A stretch of DNA of 64,000 bases, taken from contig WHVA01000057.1 of the NCBI GenBank assembly GCA_015179125.1, positions 124,001 to 188,000 of the forward strand. Reading direction: 5' to 3'. Shown piece after piece: positions 55,271-64,000 of the stretch; positions within the stretch are counted from its first letter, which is position 1, and each line of letters starts with the position of its first letter. The position numbers and the translations under genes were made by a program. Below the pieces are notes generated by a model, which was given only the letters and a program-made list of their open reading frames with translations, had not been told where the DNA came from and searched no databases. Source of the DNA: Gautieria morchelliformis (Eukaryota > Basidiomycota > Agaricomycetes > Gomphales > Gomphaceae).

Positions 55271-55892
55271 CAATTACAGTCAAAATCACAATGAGGGATG
55301 GGCGCGGAACACCGCAGCCGAGCCACCCACCGCGACTGCAATGGTGTCGCCGGGTATAATCCAGATGGAGATGCTGTCACCTCCAGCCATAGTTGGTGAC
55401 CCACCGTCTGGGGCCTTACCCCAATCTGCTTTTCCATCCTCTAGCGCATGTTTGCTGCCCGCCCCATCACTGCCCGCCCCATCACCCCAGACACGTCTCC
55501 TTCCATCCTCCCCAGAGGTCACCATCCACGATGGCCCGTGCCTGTTGCGGCACAAAACAGGGCGACAATGCCTCCATTATTGCACTACAACGGACCGGAC
55601 AGATTTTTATAATCACCTGTTTTATGCTCACATAGGCTCCGAGCTGAGAAGCCTAACAGGGATGTGTCGGATGAAAGATAAACCCCAAATCTTGACCACG
55701 ACAACCCGCATCGAGCGTGCCAAGGAGTATATGTGGCGATGTCCAATCGACGATTGTCTTTGCTCGACTCGAAAGGAGTCAGTGAAGCGTCACATAGAGA
55801 TACTGCACCAAGGCGTCAAACCTGAACGTGCATGGCGAATGTTGCATGACTCGAGGAGGGAAGTTATCGTCAAGCATATTCTGGAGGCTTGA
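55218..55892 (+). CDS. C2H2-like zinc-finger reading frame (copy B)
   Basis: Copy of the frame at 28351-29025, 224 codons with only a handful of amino-acid differences (for example RLNHNEG versus SQNHNEG near residue 24, and CTTMDR versus CTTTDR). The Cys/His units CPIDDC...RH..ILH and CLHYC...NHLFYAH are unchanged. As in copy A, the start codon and any further exons are uncertain and the function is unknown. Confidence 0.45.
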   Translation: MVPQLHRTVPLGLYPANNNYSQNHNEGWARNTAAEPPTATAMVSPGIIQMEMLSPPAIVGDPPSGALPQSAFPSSSACLLPAPSLPAPSPQTRLLPSSPEVTIHDGPCLLRHKTGRQCLHYCTTTDRTDFYNHLFYAHIGSELRSLTGMCRMKDKPQILTTTTRIERAKEYMWRCPIDDCLCSTRKESVKRHIEILHQGVKPERAWRMLHDSRREVIVKHILEA

Positions 55893-55896
55893 TCGA

Positions 55897-58320
55897 TGAG
55901 GCGGGAAGAGACATCGATGGAGTCACGTGATGGCCTTCGGCACCCAAAACCCAACATTCCCAACATTTCTCATAACGCAGTTTTGTACACAGAAAGAAAA
56001 GAATCCAGAATGCAACTGCCACCAACGTTTGATTCTATTGTAAGTCCCCCGTCCCTTTTTTGTAATGGGGGTACATCGGTATGTGGGATGAGTCTGATAC
56101 GGATATATTTCCGTCCTTCGTTTCTAAGAAAACCAACGAACTGTTAGTCACACCGCTGTTACTAGATACTGATATGTAGGGTGCACTGACAGAGCTCCAT
56201 GGTACATGTACGGGTGCCGGACGCACCTCCCACCCCCACTCCACAGGCTGCTGCCCCGGCGTATTGACAACTACTCTGTCCTGCCCCGCGGACGGCCGGG
56301 CCCCCATACCATACCATATCAGCGTGCATCTGCATCTGCACCCACGTTTCCCCCTGTGCTACCTTATCCCATCCATCCCCCGAACTATGCCCATATTCCA
56401 AGTCCTAAGTAAAGTATTCGTGTTACAGCGACGTGGCACCCCGGTCCGCGTTGCGCGTCTTCTTTCGAGGGCTGAGCGTGGGCGGTATATATATGAATAT
56501 TACTTTCCATGTGTATACCCTGGGGCGCCTGTGTAGTTAGTTGGTTGGGCCTTGTTGACTTTTTTGTTTTTTTTTTTGATTATATGCGCTCTCTGAAATT
56601 TTTGTTTTCTTTGTGAGCGCAGTTGTTATGGTTCCCGTCAGACAATCTTTTCACGAGGAAATTAGGCACCGCATGCTGCGTGCAGTTGTAGATCGCCTCG
56701 ACGATGTATCTGCACGCCCACTTAAGAGAAGGCAGCGCGAGTATAGTAGTCCCACGACTGCACCACCACTCGTATCTCACCACTGGCACTTATAAGTAGG
56801 CCGATCAGATCCTTGGTCTAGAACACTCTTAGCATCATGCTAATATAGTCTCTAGCGAGTATCGTCAACTTTCTGCGGCGACTGTCAGCACGCTACACAG
56901 CTATACATACAGCTAGCTAGCGTCACAAATGCGTCCAATGACAAAAAGGGGACCATCAAGCAGCTGCTGAATCCTGATTCTACATACAGGAAGTGCCGGG
57001 TGACGTCCGGACCGTGGATGGTGAGGCGTGAGGCCCGGGTTGTGGAGACAAGCCGCCAATAATTCTGTGCCTTTACCCACTTTCAATTGAGCAGGCTGAT
57101 CGAGAGCCTGCCGCCCGGAAGGCCTTCCTCGCTATCGTGACGAGGCGAAGAAGCTCAGAATGAAAACTAGCAAACCCCCTAGGACGCTCCGATCGCTTAC
57201 AAGCGTTGACTCGGATCTGGCCACTGAAGGAAGCCGATGTCAGGCGGATCGTGACGCCAGAGTATCCGAAAGAGTTCCAGCAACAGTTATATAGGCTCCA
57301 TTTTGAACACACATCACTTGTACGTTTTACTCGTACTAGTGCCGAACCAATCCTGAACATTGAATCCTGATCTTCTGGACATGTACACAGAGAGGTTGAC
57401 TGTCGACTTGATACGCACGGATGTCAAAATGTGGCGGGGATCGTCTGCTATAATCGAGCAGTCAAACGACCAGGCCTGGCGCGACAGGGCATGCACCCCG
57501 ATGCCGATGCTTCCTCGTATACTTATCTATAACTCCCGTAAGCGGTTTAGGCCGTTTAGAAGAGCGCCGTGCCGAGATAGATGAATCGCTGGCAGCCCAA
57601 GAGCACCAGTGGAGTTACACAAGTGCTCGTAAGCAATGAGCATCGACAGCCAGATATATACTGGCAGGCTTATGACTTGTTCGTGGAGAATCCTTCACGG
57701 AGGTAACAGTCAGGCTCAACTGAGTCAATCCTACGGCTGCACGGCTGAAGTAGGTCCTCATCAAATATACCACTTCCCTTGTGCGCGTCGCTGATAGTCC
57801 AACCATAGTTGGCCCTGGCAGGACAATTCTATGGTAACGGCCGATTTCTCTGAGTGACTGAAATCAAAGACCTAACAACAGCGTGTGCAGCTCTACGGTC
57901 ATTGGCGAGCTGTCCCGTTAGATTAGCTCTGTCGGACTCAGGATATACGCTACATGTTAAAGAACCTTTAGTTCATTGTATAGTATCCATTTCTCGTGAT
58001 GATTGTCTCATTTTTGGTACAGAACCTGTCAACTCACGAAGTTCGTGATCGTTTCGTGCAGTACAACGCTGCATCTGCACCTTCTCCCTTGTTGCTCCAG
58101 TCGTCTTCACGCTTTCACACTCTCATTAGGTATTGCAGAGGACTATATGACGAACTGCTGGATATATAAATCACTGATATGGTACAGACAAGACTTTCTC
58201 TCGGGCCGATGATTATGCAAGGTAAAGCAAAACAGGTGATACAAATACATATCTAACATAATCCATCATAATCCGTACAGGAACATCGACATCCTGACCA
58301 TGTCGAAACCCCTCCTTTCA
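55897..58320. other. Duplicated sequence, possible exons of an unidentified gene (copy B)
   Basis: Nearly identical to 29030-31450 of copy A, including the exon-sized frames near 56613-56795, 57360-57584 and 58020-58170. Again no domain or splice structure could be established. Confidence 0.3.
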
Positions 58321-58329
58321 GTCGGAGTC

Positions 58330-58640
58330 GGGGATACAAATAAACAGTACTTAATGAGAGAGTAAAGAGCCATTGTTCCGCTAGAGCTTTGGGTGCCTGC
58401 GACCTGCAGCGGTGCACTGAAGGTCCCTATTAAAGGCATCACCTTCGAGGAGACTCGCGTTTTTGGTGGTTGCGAAATTACCCAGTCTCATGCGAGGACT
58501 TTCAAAGTCCTCGCAACGTCTCCGTCTTTGAACCAAAGTTTGGTTCGAAGATGGAGACGTTGTGCTGAGGACGGCGTGGAGCGCCACGAAAGTTTCGACC
58601 TGAAAACGGTGAGCATCTCTGAGGACCTGAGAAATCAGCT
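58330..58640 (+). pseudogene. BTB/POZ gene 5' fragment with palindrome (copy B)
   Basis: As in copy A (31460-31770), with the BTB start words and the palindrome CAACGTCTCCGTCTTTGAACC / GGTTCGAAGATGGAGACGTTG around 58516-58562. It stops earlier in the BTB sequence than copy A (after GTTGTGCTGAGG) and joins different sequence before the sedolisin fragment. Confidence 0.6.
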
Positions 58641-58990
58641 AAATGTAACATACCTCTGCCTTGCTCCAGTGCTGTCCATACAAGCTACTCGATGGGGTCG
58701 ACACATCGTATAGCGCCTTCTCAAGTCCTGCCATGCCATTATACACGAGGGCGATACGTAAATTTAGGGCTGTGGAGTCCGAGGCGGGACCTGTATGGAG
58801 GAAGCCATTAGGAGCACTGTCGATTTGTTCGTGTACGACAAGGTTTGTGCCACAGGACCTGCGCACGCGAGCGTGACGAGAGAGGCAACGAGAAGATTAG
58901 TGACGACCATATCTCCAGCTTCGACAACGCTGTGTATGGGTCTAATATTAGACCAGAATTTCTATTGGATAAGTATTGGGATGGATGTGA
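58640..58990 (-). pseudogene. Sedolisin exon-1 fragment with 5' flank (copy 4)
   Basis: Inverted fragment with the start of intron 1 (AGCTAAATGTAACATACCTC on plus), all of exon 1 and the upstream flank. A two-base loss near 58845 and other changes break the frame. It is longer than the allelic fragment in copy A, so one copy lost or replaced sequence after duplication. Confidence 0.75.
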
Positions 58991-60007
58991 TCTGGTTAAG
59001 ACGCCATTATATTCTTTGTTATCGTTCAGCGCGCGAGAAGCCTGCATCAGTGTGGATTCCAGAACCTCGGCACTCTGCTACATCAGGAAGTTATGATGAG
59101 CCACGGGTGTTTTCGTAAGATAAAACGGGTAAAGCAACCATGTTATGGCATTGCCAGGCCGCCGGACGGATGCAATGCTCACTCCTGGGACAGCAGCCAC
59201 ACCCCATGCAACGAAGTACAATAGCGCCCAAGCCAGCCGCCGGACGTCCGTCCATATCGGCAGTCTCTCCGGAGCGACGCCTTTGCCAAATGAGCACTGA
59301 AATATCATCAGTGACTGTCAGATCGTTACCGTATAGAGTGATGTACTCACGAAACAGCTTCCACATATAATTATAGGCTTATAGCTGTATATAGACAACT
59401 AATTCGGACTGAGCCTCGAATAGAAACCGACTGATGGAAGGAAAGCGGAAGCTCCTACCTTTCTCAGGGTAGAATTCTCATGTGCGCAGTGAGGAAGACC
59501 ATTCCAGGCCAAAATTCAACATCAGCCACGATCGGCTGACATAATACTAGTAGACTCTATCCTCGGACTCCTTTACAGACTGTCACAGTGAAGTAAGATT
59601 TACAGATGGGATGCTTCACCTCACATCCTATAGGGCGCGGCCCCAAAAGACATAAAATGGATAAATTAAATTAAATTAAATTAAAATAAACAAGGATTTA
59701 TAGAAAGGTAATTATCTTGTCGAGCAACACAGTTGAGTCGATATAGAGGTTTAAATTTTCAGCGCTCAGCGGATGACCTCAGAGTTGCAACGAATACTTC
59801 CAGTGAGTGGCACTGTCAGGCCCTAGTTGCTTGCATGGTCGGACGTACATGAAAAGGAGACTATACTTATAAACTTTGATATGTATCCATACGTTTATTA
59901 AGCTCTTTACCAATGAGCGCGCTTGATTTCTGAGCCGGTTGGGTTTTCTGAGGTCCAGCTCAGTAGCAGCTCTTCTGGTAAGGTGCTCGAGGATGCTAGG
60001 GCGCGGA
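58990..60007. other. Right part of duplication copy B, no gene recognised
   Basis: Matches 32000-32967 of copy A. Differences include an extra stretch at 59559-59610 and a short deletion after 59705 where copy A has a GCCAGCCGGC-containing segment. The TAAAT-type repeat recurs near 59662-59690. Confidence 0.6.
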
Positions 60008-60012
60008 GACCC

Positions 60013-60180
60013 TGTTGCGCGCAGGACTGAGTTCGAAGGGAGAATTGATTAGATTACTATCTACTCGGTGAGTACCTAGCACTACGCACCTGAGTTAGAA
60101 GGGAGAATTGATAGGGTTTTCCCTTCGAACTCAGACTACTACATTGGGCGACTGCGTCACGTGATCTTGCACGAGCAACA
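60013..60180 (-). repeat. 3' LTR of the copia element, 168 bp
   Basis: On plus it begins TGTTGCGCGC and ends ACGAGCAACA, the TG...CA form. A purine tract (inverse of CACCCCCCTGA, 60181-60191) lies immediately upstream in element orientation and is the likely polypurine primer. Inside, GTTCGAAGGGAGAATTGAT and near-copies occur three times. The LTR is short for a copia element. Confidence 0.8.
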
Positions 60181-60213
60181 CACCCCCCTGACGCGGTCAA
60201 CCTAAGAAGTGTC

Positions 60214-60410
60214 AGGGGACACCCTGTTTTCCATTTCCAGTTCCGACACCACACCCAGTTCCGACTCCATTTCCGACTCCGCTTCCGGTTCCGATTCCAT
60301 CTCCGCCTCCGCTTTCGGAAATGATTCCGCTTCTGGGAGAACTTCCACCAGTTCTGTTCGCCTTGCCAGTTCCACACCAATTTCCGACTTCCGCTCTCGG
60401 AACAGTGTTG
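60214..60410. repeat. TTCCGN hexamer repeat in the copia 3' untranslated part
   Basis: Degenerate six-base periodicity (CCAGTTCCGACTCC, TCCGATTCCATCTCCG) with a similar run in the solo LTR at 42440-42540 (CTTCCGACTTCCGACTC). It is open in several frames by composition only. Confidence 0.65.
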
Positions 60411-60685
60411 GAAATCAAGCGACTCACGTAATAGGTGGCATCAAGGGTCGATCAAGGGTCGGTGAGGTGCAGGGTTGATGGCGGGTGCCAAGTGTTGTCC
60501 CTGACTGCGCAGCGTAGTATAATATGGGCTCGCTGACATTGGGGGTCCTTAGACTTTTCTCTTTGGATTTCCCCTTGTCAGGTGAGAATCCCCTCTCTTG
60601 TATGCTCTGTTCATTTATACATACTTTGGATTTCCCCTTGTCAGTTGTGTGGTAGTGTGATCTCCACAACTAGCCAGGGTTGCCC

Positions 60686-63600
60686 TTACAAGAAGAGTCC
60701 CATGGCTCGTCTATGCCGTTCTACTGACTCGCGAGGCAGCGCTTTGGTCAGCAGATCCGCTGGCATGTTATTCGTGGGCACGTAGCCGATCTGAATGACT
60801 TTATGAGCGACTTTCTCTCGCAGCCAGAAGTACCGGATATCCAGGTGTTTCATACGTCCATGATGCTCAGGGTTTTTGGCAACAGAGAGAGCAGACTGAT
60901 TGTCAATGAATAGGTGAGACGGTCCTTCGACCTTTGCGTTAAGCTCGTCTAATAGGCTCCGTAACCAGACGATCTCGGTTCCCGCTAGGACCGATGCGAC
61001 GAATTCAGCCTCGGTTGTGGACAAGGTAACAATATTCTGCAATTTTCTGGCCCAGCTAACGGCTCCGGTTCCGACCTTTGTGAGGAATCCGGAGGTCGAT
61101 CGACCGTTGTCCGGGTTTCCTCCGTGGTCAGCATCAGTCCACGTTTGGAATGACCTGGCTGATAGGTCGGGCGCATACGTGAGTGCTAGGTCGATTGTCC
61201 CTTTTAGGTAGCGCAAGAGGTGTTTTACTGCCGTCCAGTGCGTCGGGCCTGGGTTTGAGTTAAATCGTGCGAGGCGTCCGACAGCGTAAGCGATATCAGG
61301 ACGGGTTGCAATAGCTAAGTAATTCAGCGCTCCAACCGCGTTTAGGTAGGGCACATCCTTCATTTCCTCCATCTCTTCCGGTGTTGATGGTCCCATGGCA
61401 GAGCTCAAATTCAGACCTGGGGCCATAGGCGTGAATACAGTTCGGCAATCCGACATCTGGAACCGATCAAGAAGTTCCTGAATATACTGCTTTTGTGAGA
61501 GCCTTAGTGTTTTCTGTACACGATCATACTCCACTTCTATGCCTAGTAGCGATGTTGTCGGGCCCAGATCCTTCAACTTGAAGATTTCGCCTAGTTTGCT
61601 TTTGACCTGGTCTAGTTCCGACTTCGAGTCCGATACTAGGGTCAAATCATCGACGAAAACGGGTATGATGACCTTGGTGGTATCGCTCATCCAGGTATAA
61701 ACGCTTGGCGCAGATTGGAGCCGCTTGAATCCCATGCCCTCCAACGCAGTCCCGAGTCGTTCGTACCACAATCTTCCGCTCTGCTTTAATCCGTACAGTC
61801 CTCTCTTCAGTTTGCATACCCAGTCTGATCCCCCTTGATGATAGCCTTCCGGTTGCTGCATATATATTTTTGCGTCATCGTCGAGTACTCCATTCAGGTA
61901 AGCGTTCGATATGTCTACAGATTCGATGTGTGCTCCCTGAAGCGCTCCTTGAGCTAATATCGTGCGCAGGGCTGCCCATCGTGTGGTAGGAGCGAAGACT
62001 TCGTCATAGTCAATCCCTGGTCGTTGAGTATATCCCTTTGCTACCAGACGGCTCTTGTATTTATCTAGAGAGCCATCTGAATGGAGCTTGATTCGGAAGA
62101 CCCATCGAGAGCCAATGGCTTTCTCTCCAGGCGGTAGTTTTACCAGTTCCCATGTTCCATTGTCCAGGAGGGCTTGGATTTCTGCATCTGTTGAGTTCTT
62201 CCACATTGGCGCATCGGAGCGTCGCATTGCTTCGGCAAATGTCTTAGGTACGCGGTCATCTTTTATTGTCGCATTCAGTGCCGCTCTGACAACGCATGGT
62301 GAAATCATGTTTGTATCAGTGGTGTCCGATTCATCATAGATGAATTCTAGGGCCTGAATGACTGAAGCATTGGCTGCTGCACCCCCCTCAGGGCCTGGCT
62401 CGTCATGATCGGAAGGGGGTTGGGGTCGGAGGAAGGGGTCGTGGAGGTGACGATAATCGATGCGGGCGGTTGTCCTACTGGAGCGGCGGGGTGGTGGGAC
62501 AGGGTCAGCTGGTGGGTCAGGGTCGACTGGTGGGTCAAGGTCGGCTGGTGGGTCAAGGTCGGCTGGTGGGTCAGGGATGGCTGGAGGAGGGTTTGGAGCG
62601 GCTGGCGGGTCAGGTTCGGCCTGTGGGCCGGGATTCACTGGGAGCTCAGCATCTTCGTCTGGTTGTCTTTCTGGTGGAGCTGTGATCTGGTCGGGAAGTA
62701 GAGTGGGTGGCAGAGATGATTCAATGGCATTTCTAGTCATGGTGAGACCTGGGAATTCAGATTCATCAAAGATGACGTCCCGAGATATGAGGATACGTTT
62801 TGTTATAGGATCCAAGCAGCACCAACCCTTATAACCGTCCTCAAAACCAAGATAAATGCATTTGCGAGATCTGGGTTGCAGTCCAGTTCTCTCATCCTTT
62901 TGCACGTGGACATAGGCGGTGCATCCAAAAGTACGTAGCATTCCAAGGTTTGGTTTGTAGCCAAACCAGGCCTCATATGGGGTTTTGTCTACGAGTGCAG
63001 AGGTTGGAGTGGTGTTGATGATCCGAACCAATATTTTTAGGGCTTCTCCCCACATAGAAGCTGGTAGATGGGCTTGCTGTAGTAGTGTGACCGTCCCTTC
63101 AATGAGGGTTCGATTAGTCCGTTCTGAGATCCCGTTTTGCTGTGGTGTGCCCTTTGTAGTGCGTTCGTGAAGTATACCTCGGCGCTGGAAATGCTGGTCC
63201 CACTTATGACCTATGTATTCCCCACCTTTGTCGTCTCTGAAACGTTTCACTCTCGCGTTTAACTGATTTTCCGCTAGTGCTTCGAAGGCTCGGTAGGCAT
63301 CAAATGCTTCATCCTTTGTTTTCAGGAGATAAACAGTCCTGTACCTTGTGCAATCGTCTGTGAAAGTGATCCAGTATCGGTATCCTGATTGTGTGCGGAC
63401 TGGGAGAGGCCCGTGCACATCTGAGACGACAAGATCGAGCGGGTTGGATGCTCGGCTATCACTCCTCTTTGGAAATGGGTTGCGGTGTTGCTTCGCAGCA
63501 ATACACGGTTCACAGATATGGGGAATGGTCGCATCTGAATTTAAGTGTATTCCGTCGACCATGCCACTCTCTAGAAGCTTCTCCAGCCGCGCCTGTCCAA

Positions 63601-64000
63601 TGTGTGCTAGTCGCCTGTGCAATAATGGTCGGTCTACGACGGGCGAAGAGGTGGCAAGGGCCAGTTCTTGATTTGGGATTGTGTTCCCAGTTAAGAGACC
63701 CGTCCCGTTCCGTACTGTGGCACAGAAGCGCAGTTCGTTATCTTGGATGAATGATATGCGGCTGTTCACAATGCATACAGTGAAATTATGGTGTGAGGTA
63801 AGGTGGAGGACCGTGAGCAGATTGTTCTGTAGCGCAGGTACGTGTAGAACTTGTGAGAACAAGATATTTTGCGCCGCTTTCCCATTTATGATAGGAGAAA
63901 ATAGTACCTGCCCTCGCCCGGCTGAGTACACTATTTCATTCGTCGCTAGCCGGATGGGTACCCTGTAGTGCTCATAGTTCCGTAGCCAATGACGGTGAGG
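60686..64000 (-). CDS. Copia Pol polyprotein: protease end, integrase, reverse transcriptase, RNase H (partial)
   Basis: The frame is open from the window edge to its stop at 60686-60688. The ATG at 63931 is internal, because HWLRNYEHYRVPIRLATNE reads upstream of it. In order it has a GAG-pre-integrase zinc module (HRRLAHIG...CEPCIAAKQH) and an integrase core (DVHGPLPVRT, FRDDKGGEYIG, QQNGISERTNRTL). A Pro/Asp-rich linker with tandem DPPAD repeats follows. The RVT_2 reverse transcriptase contains WVFRIKLHSDGSLDKYKSRL and FVDDLTLVSDS, where FVDD replaces YVDD. RNase H contains TDADHGGNPDNGRSTSGF, TTEAEFVA and FIDNQSAL. No stop or frameshift is seen in more than 1080 codons, so it is potentially functional. 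Confidence 0.95.
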   Translation of the reverse strand, partial: PHRHWLRNYEHYRVPIRLATNEIVYSAGRGQVLFSPIINGKAAQNILFSQVLHVPALQNNLLTVLHLTSHHNFTVCIVNSRISFIQDNELRFCATVRNGTGLLTGNTIPNQELALATSSPVVDRPLLHRRLAHIGQARLEKLLESGMVDGIHLNSDATIPHICEPCIAAKQHRNPFPKRSDSRASNPLDLVVSDVHGPLPVRTQSGYRYWITFTDDCTRYRTVYLLKTKDEAFDAYRAFEALAENQLNARVKRFRDDKGGEYIGHKWDQHFQRRGILHERTTKGTPQQNGISERTNRTLIEGTVTLLQQAHLPASMWGEALKILVRIINTTPTSALVDKTPYEAWFGYKPNLGMLRTFGCTAYVHVQKDERTGLQPRSRKCIYLGFEDGYKGWCCLDPITKRILISRDVIFDESEFPGLTMTRNAIESSLPPTLLPDQITAPPERQPDEDAELPVNPGPQAEPDPPAAPNPPPAIPDPPADLDPPADLDPPVDPDPPADPVPPPRRSSRTTARIDYRHLHDPFLRPQPPSDHDEPGPEGGAAANASVIQALEFIYDESDTTDTNMISPCVVRAALNATIKDDRVPKTFAEAMRRSDAPMWKNSTDAEIQALLDNGTWELVKLPPGEKAIGSRWVFRIKLHSDGSLDKYKSRLVAKGYTQRPGIDYDEVFAPTTRWAALRTILAQGALQGAHIESVDISNAYLNGVLDDDAKIYMQQPEGYHQGGSDWVCKLKRGLYGLKQSGRLWYERLGTALEGMGFKRLQSAPSVYTWMSDTTKVIIPVFVDDLTLVSDSKSELDQVKSKLGEIFKLKDLGPTTSLLGIEVEYDRVQKTLRLSQKQYIQELLDRFQMSDCRTVFTPMAPGLNLSSAMGPSTPEEMEEMKDVPYLNAVGALNYLAIATRPDIAYAVGRLARFNSNPGPTHWTAVKHLLRYLKGTIDLALTYAPDLSARSFQTWTDADHGGNPDNGRSTSGFLTKVGTGAVSWARKLQNIVTLSTTEAEFVASVLAGTEIVWLRSLLDELNAKVEGPSHLFIDNQSALSVAKNPEHHGRMKHLDIRYFWLREKVAHKVIQIGYVPTNNMPADLLTKALPRESVERHRRAMGLFL

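Larger units (their letters stand above)
42790..60012. repeat. Segmental duplication, copy B
   Basis: Direct copy of 19741 onward. Removing the transposon insertion at 43817-53492 leaves about 7.5 kb. The right part is interrupted at GAGACCC (60006-60012) by the LTR of a copia element. In copy A the sequence continues past this point (CTGCAGAATC), so copy B must resume beyond the window. Sites homologous to the two copy A insertions are unoccupied here, at 53613-53615 and 54056-54058. Confidence 0.9.
60008..64000 (-). mobile_element. Ty1/copia LTR retrotransposon, 3' part (runs off the window)
   Basis: Minus-strand element inserted into duplication copy B. The 3' LTR (60013-60180) abuts copy B at GACCC (60008-60012), the expected left half of a five-base target duplication. 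An untranslated part with TTCCGN repeats (60181-60685) follows, then the Pol frame. Gag, the start of the protease and the 5' LTR must lie beyond 64000. The visible Pol has no stop, so the element may be recent. Confidence 0.9.

Noticed and set aside
60209-60478. Frames in the TTCCGN region (Ser/Asp-rich on plus, Gly-rich on minus)
   Set aside because: Hexamer repeat in the untranslated part of a copia element, downstream of the Pol stop.
1-64000. tRNA, rRNA, riboswitches, bacterial promoters or ribosome-binding sites
   Set aside because: No cloverleaf with the conserved T-arm word was spotted by eye, and the window is eukaryotic, so the prokaryotic signals do not apply. A covariance-model scan would be needed to exclude small RNAs.

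Overview
The window is nuclear DNA from a filamentous basidiomycete, most likely an Agaricomycete. The evidence is many 47-65 bp GT-AG introns, a secreted sedolisin protease, a DUF6699-type protein, BTB/POZ genes of the mushroom-forming type, and an unusually dense set of class I and class II transposable elements (TEs). No prokaryotic, organellar or tRNA/rRNA features were seen.

Layout. 0.5-2.9 kb: a complete 13-exon sedolisin (tripeptidyl-peptidase-like) gene. 3.8-6.5 kb: a RING-finger gene on the minus strand. 7.6-9.1 kb: a foldback element and the 3' end of a non-LTR retrotransposon. 10.9-12.0 kb: a DUF6699-type gene. 14.1-19.3 kb: one BTB/POZ gene (16.3-17.3 kb) among shuffled BTB and sedolisin-exon-1 fragments with palindromic junctions. 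36.9-38.8 kb: a complete five-exon gene of an unnamed family. 42.0-42.6 kb: a probable solo LTR.

The backbone of the right two thirds is a direct segmental duplication. Copy A runs from 19741 to at least 32974 and copy B from 42790 to at least 60012. Each copy is about 7.4-7.5 kb once insertions are removed. They are almost identical over long stretches, so each copy supplies the empty site for TEs in the other. Copy A holds an apparently intact two-gene PIF/Harbinger element (20888-24484) and a 2.24 kb CACTG-ended element (24934-27173) carrying collinear pieces of an ER DnaJ/SCJ1-type chaperone gene. Copy B holds a Tc1/mariner-like element (43817-53492), which itself contains a second one (47308-53353), and is cut at its right end by a Ty1/copia retrotransposon that leaves the window at 64000.

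The most unusual unit is the inner 6.05 kb element. Its terminal inverted repeats are about 510 bp long. Just inside one arm starts a Tc1-like DDE transposase gene; just inside the other starts a multi-exon accessory gene pointing inward. A large inverted GATGCGGGT-type minisatellite lies between them. The accessory protein resembles the intact 36.9-38.8 kb protein in domain order and motifs. Both Tc1/mariner transposases carry an in-frame TGA and the accessory gene a frameshift, so these copies look dead, whereas the Harbinger element looks potentially autonomous.
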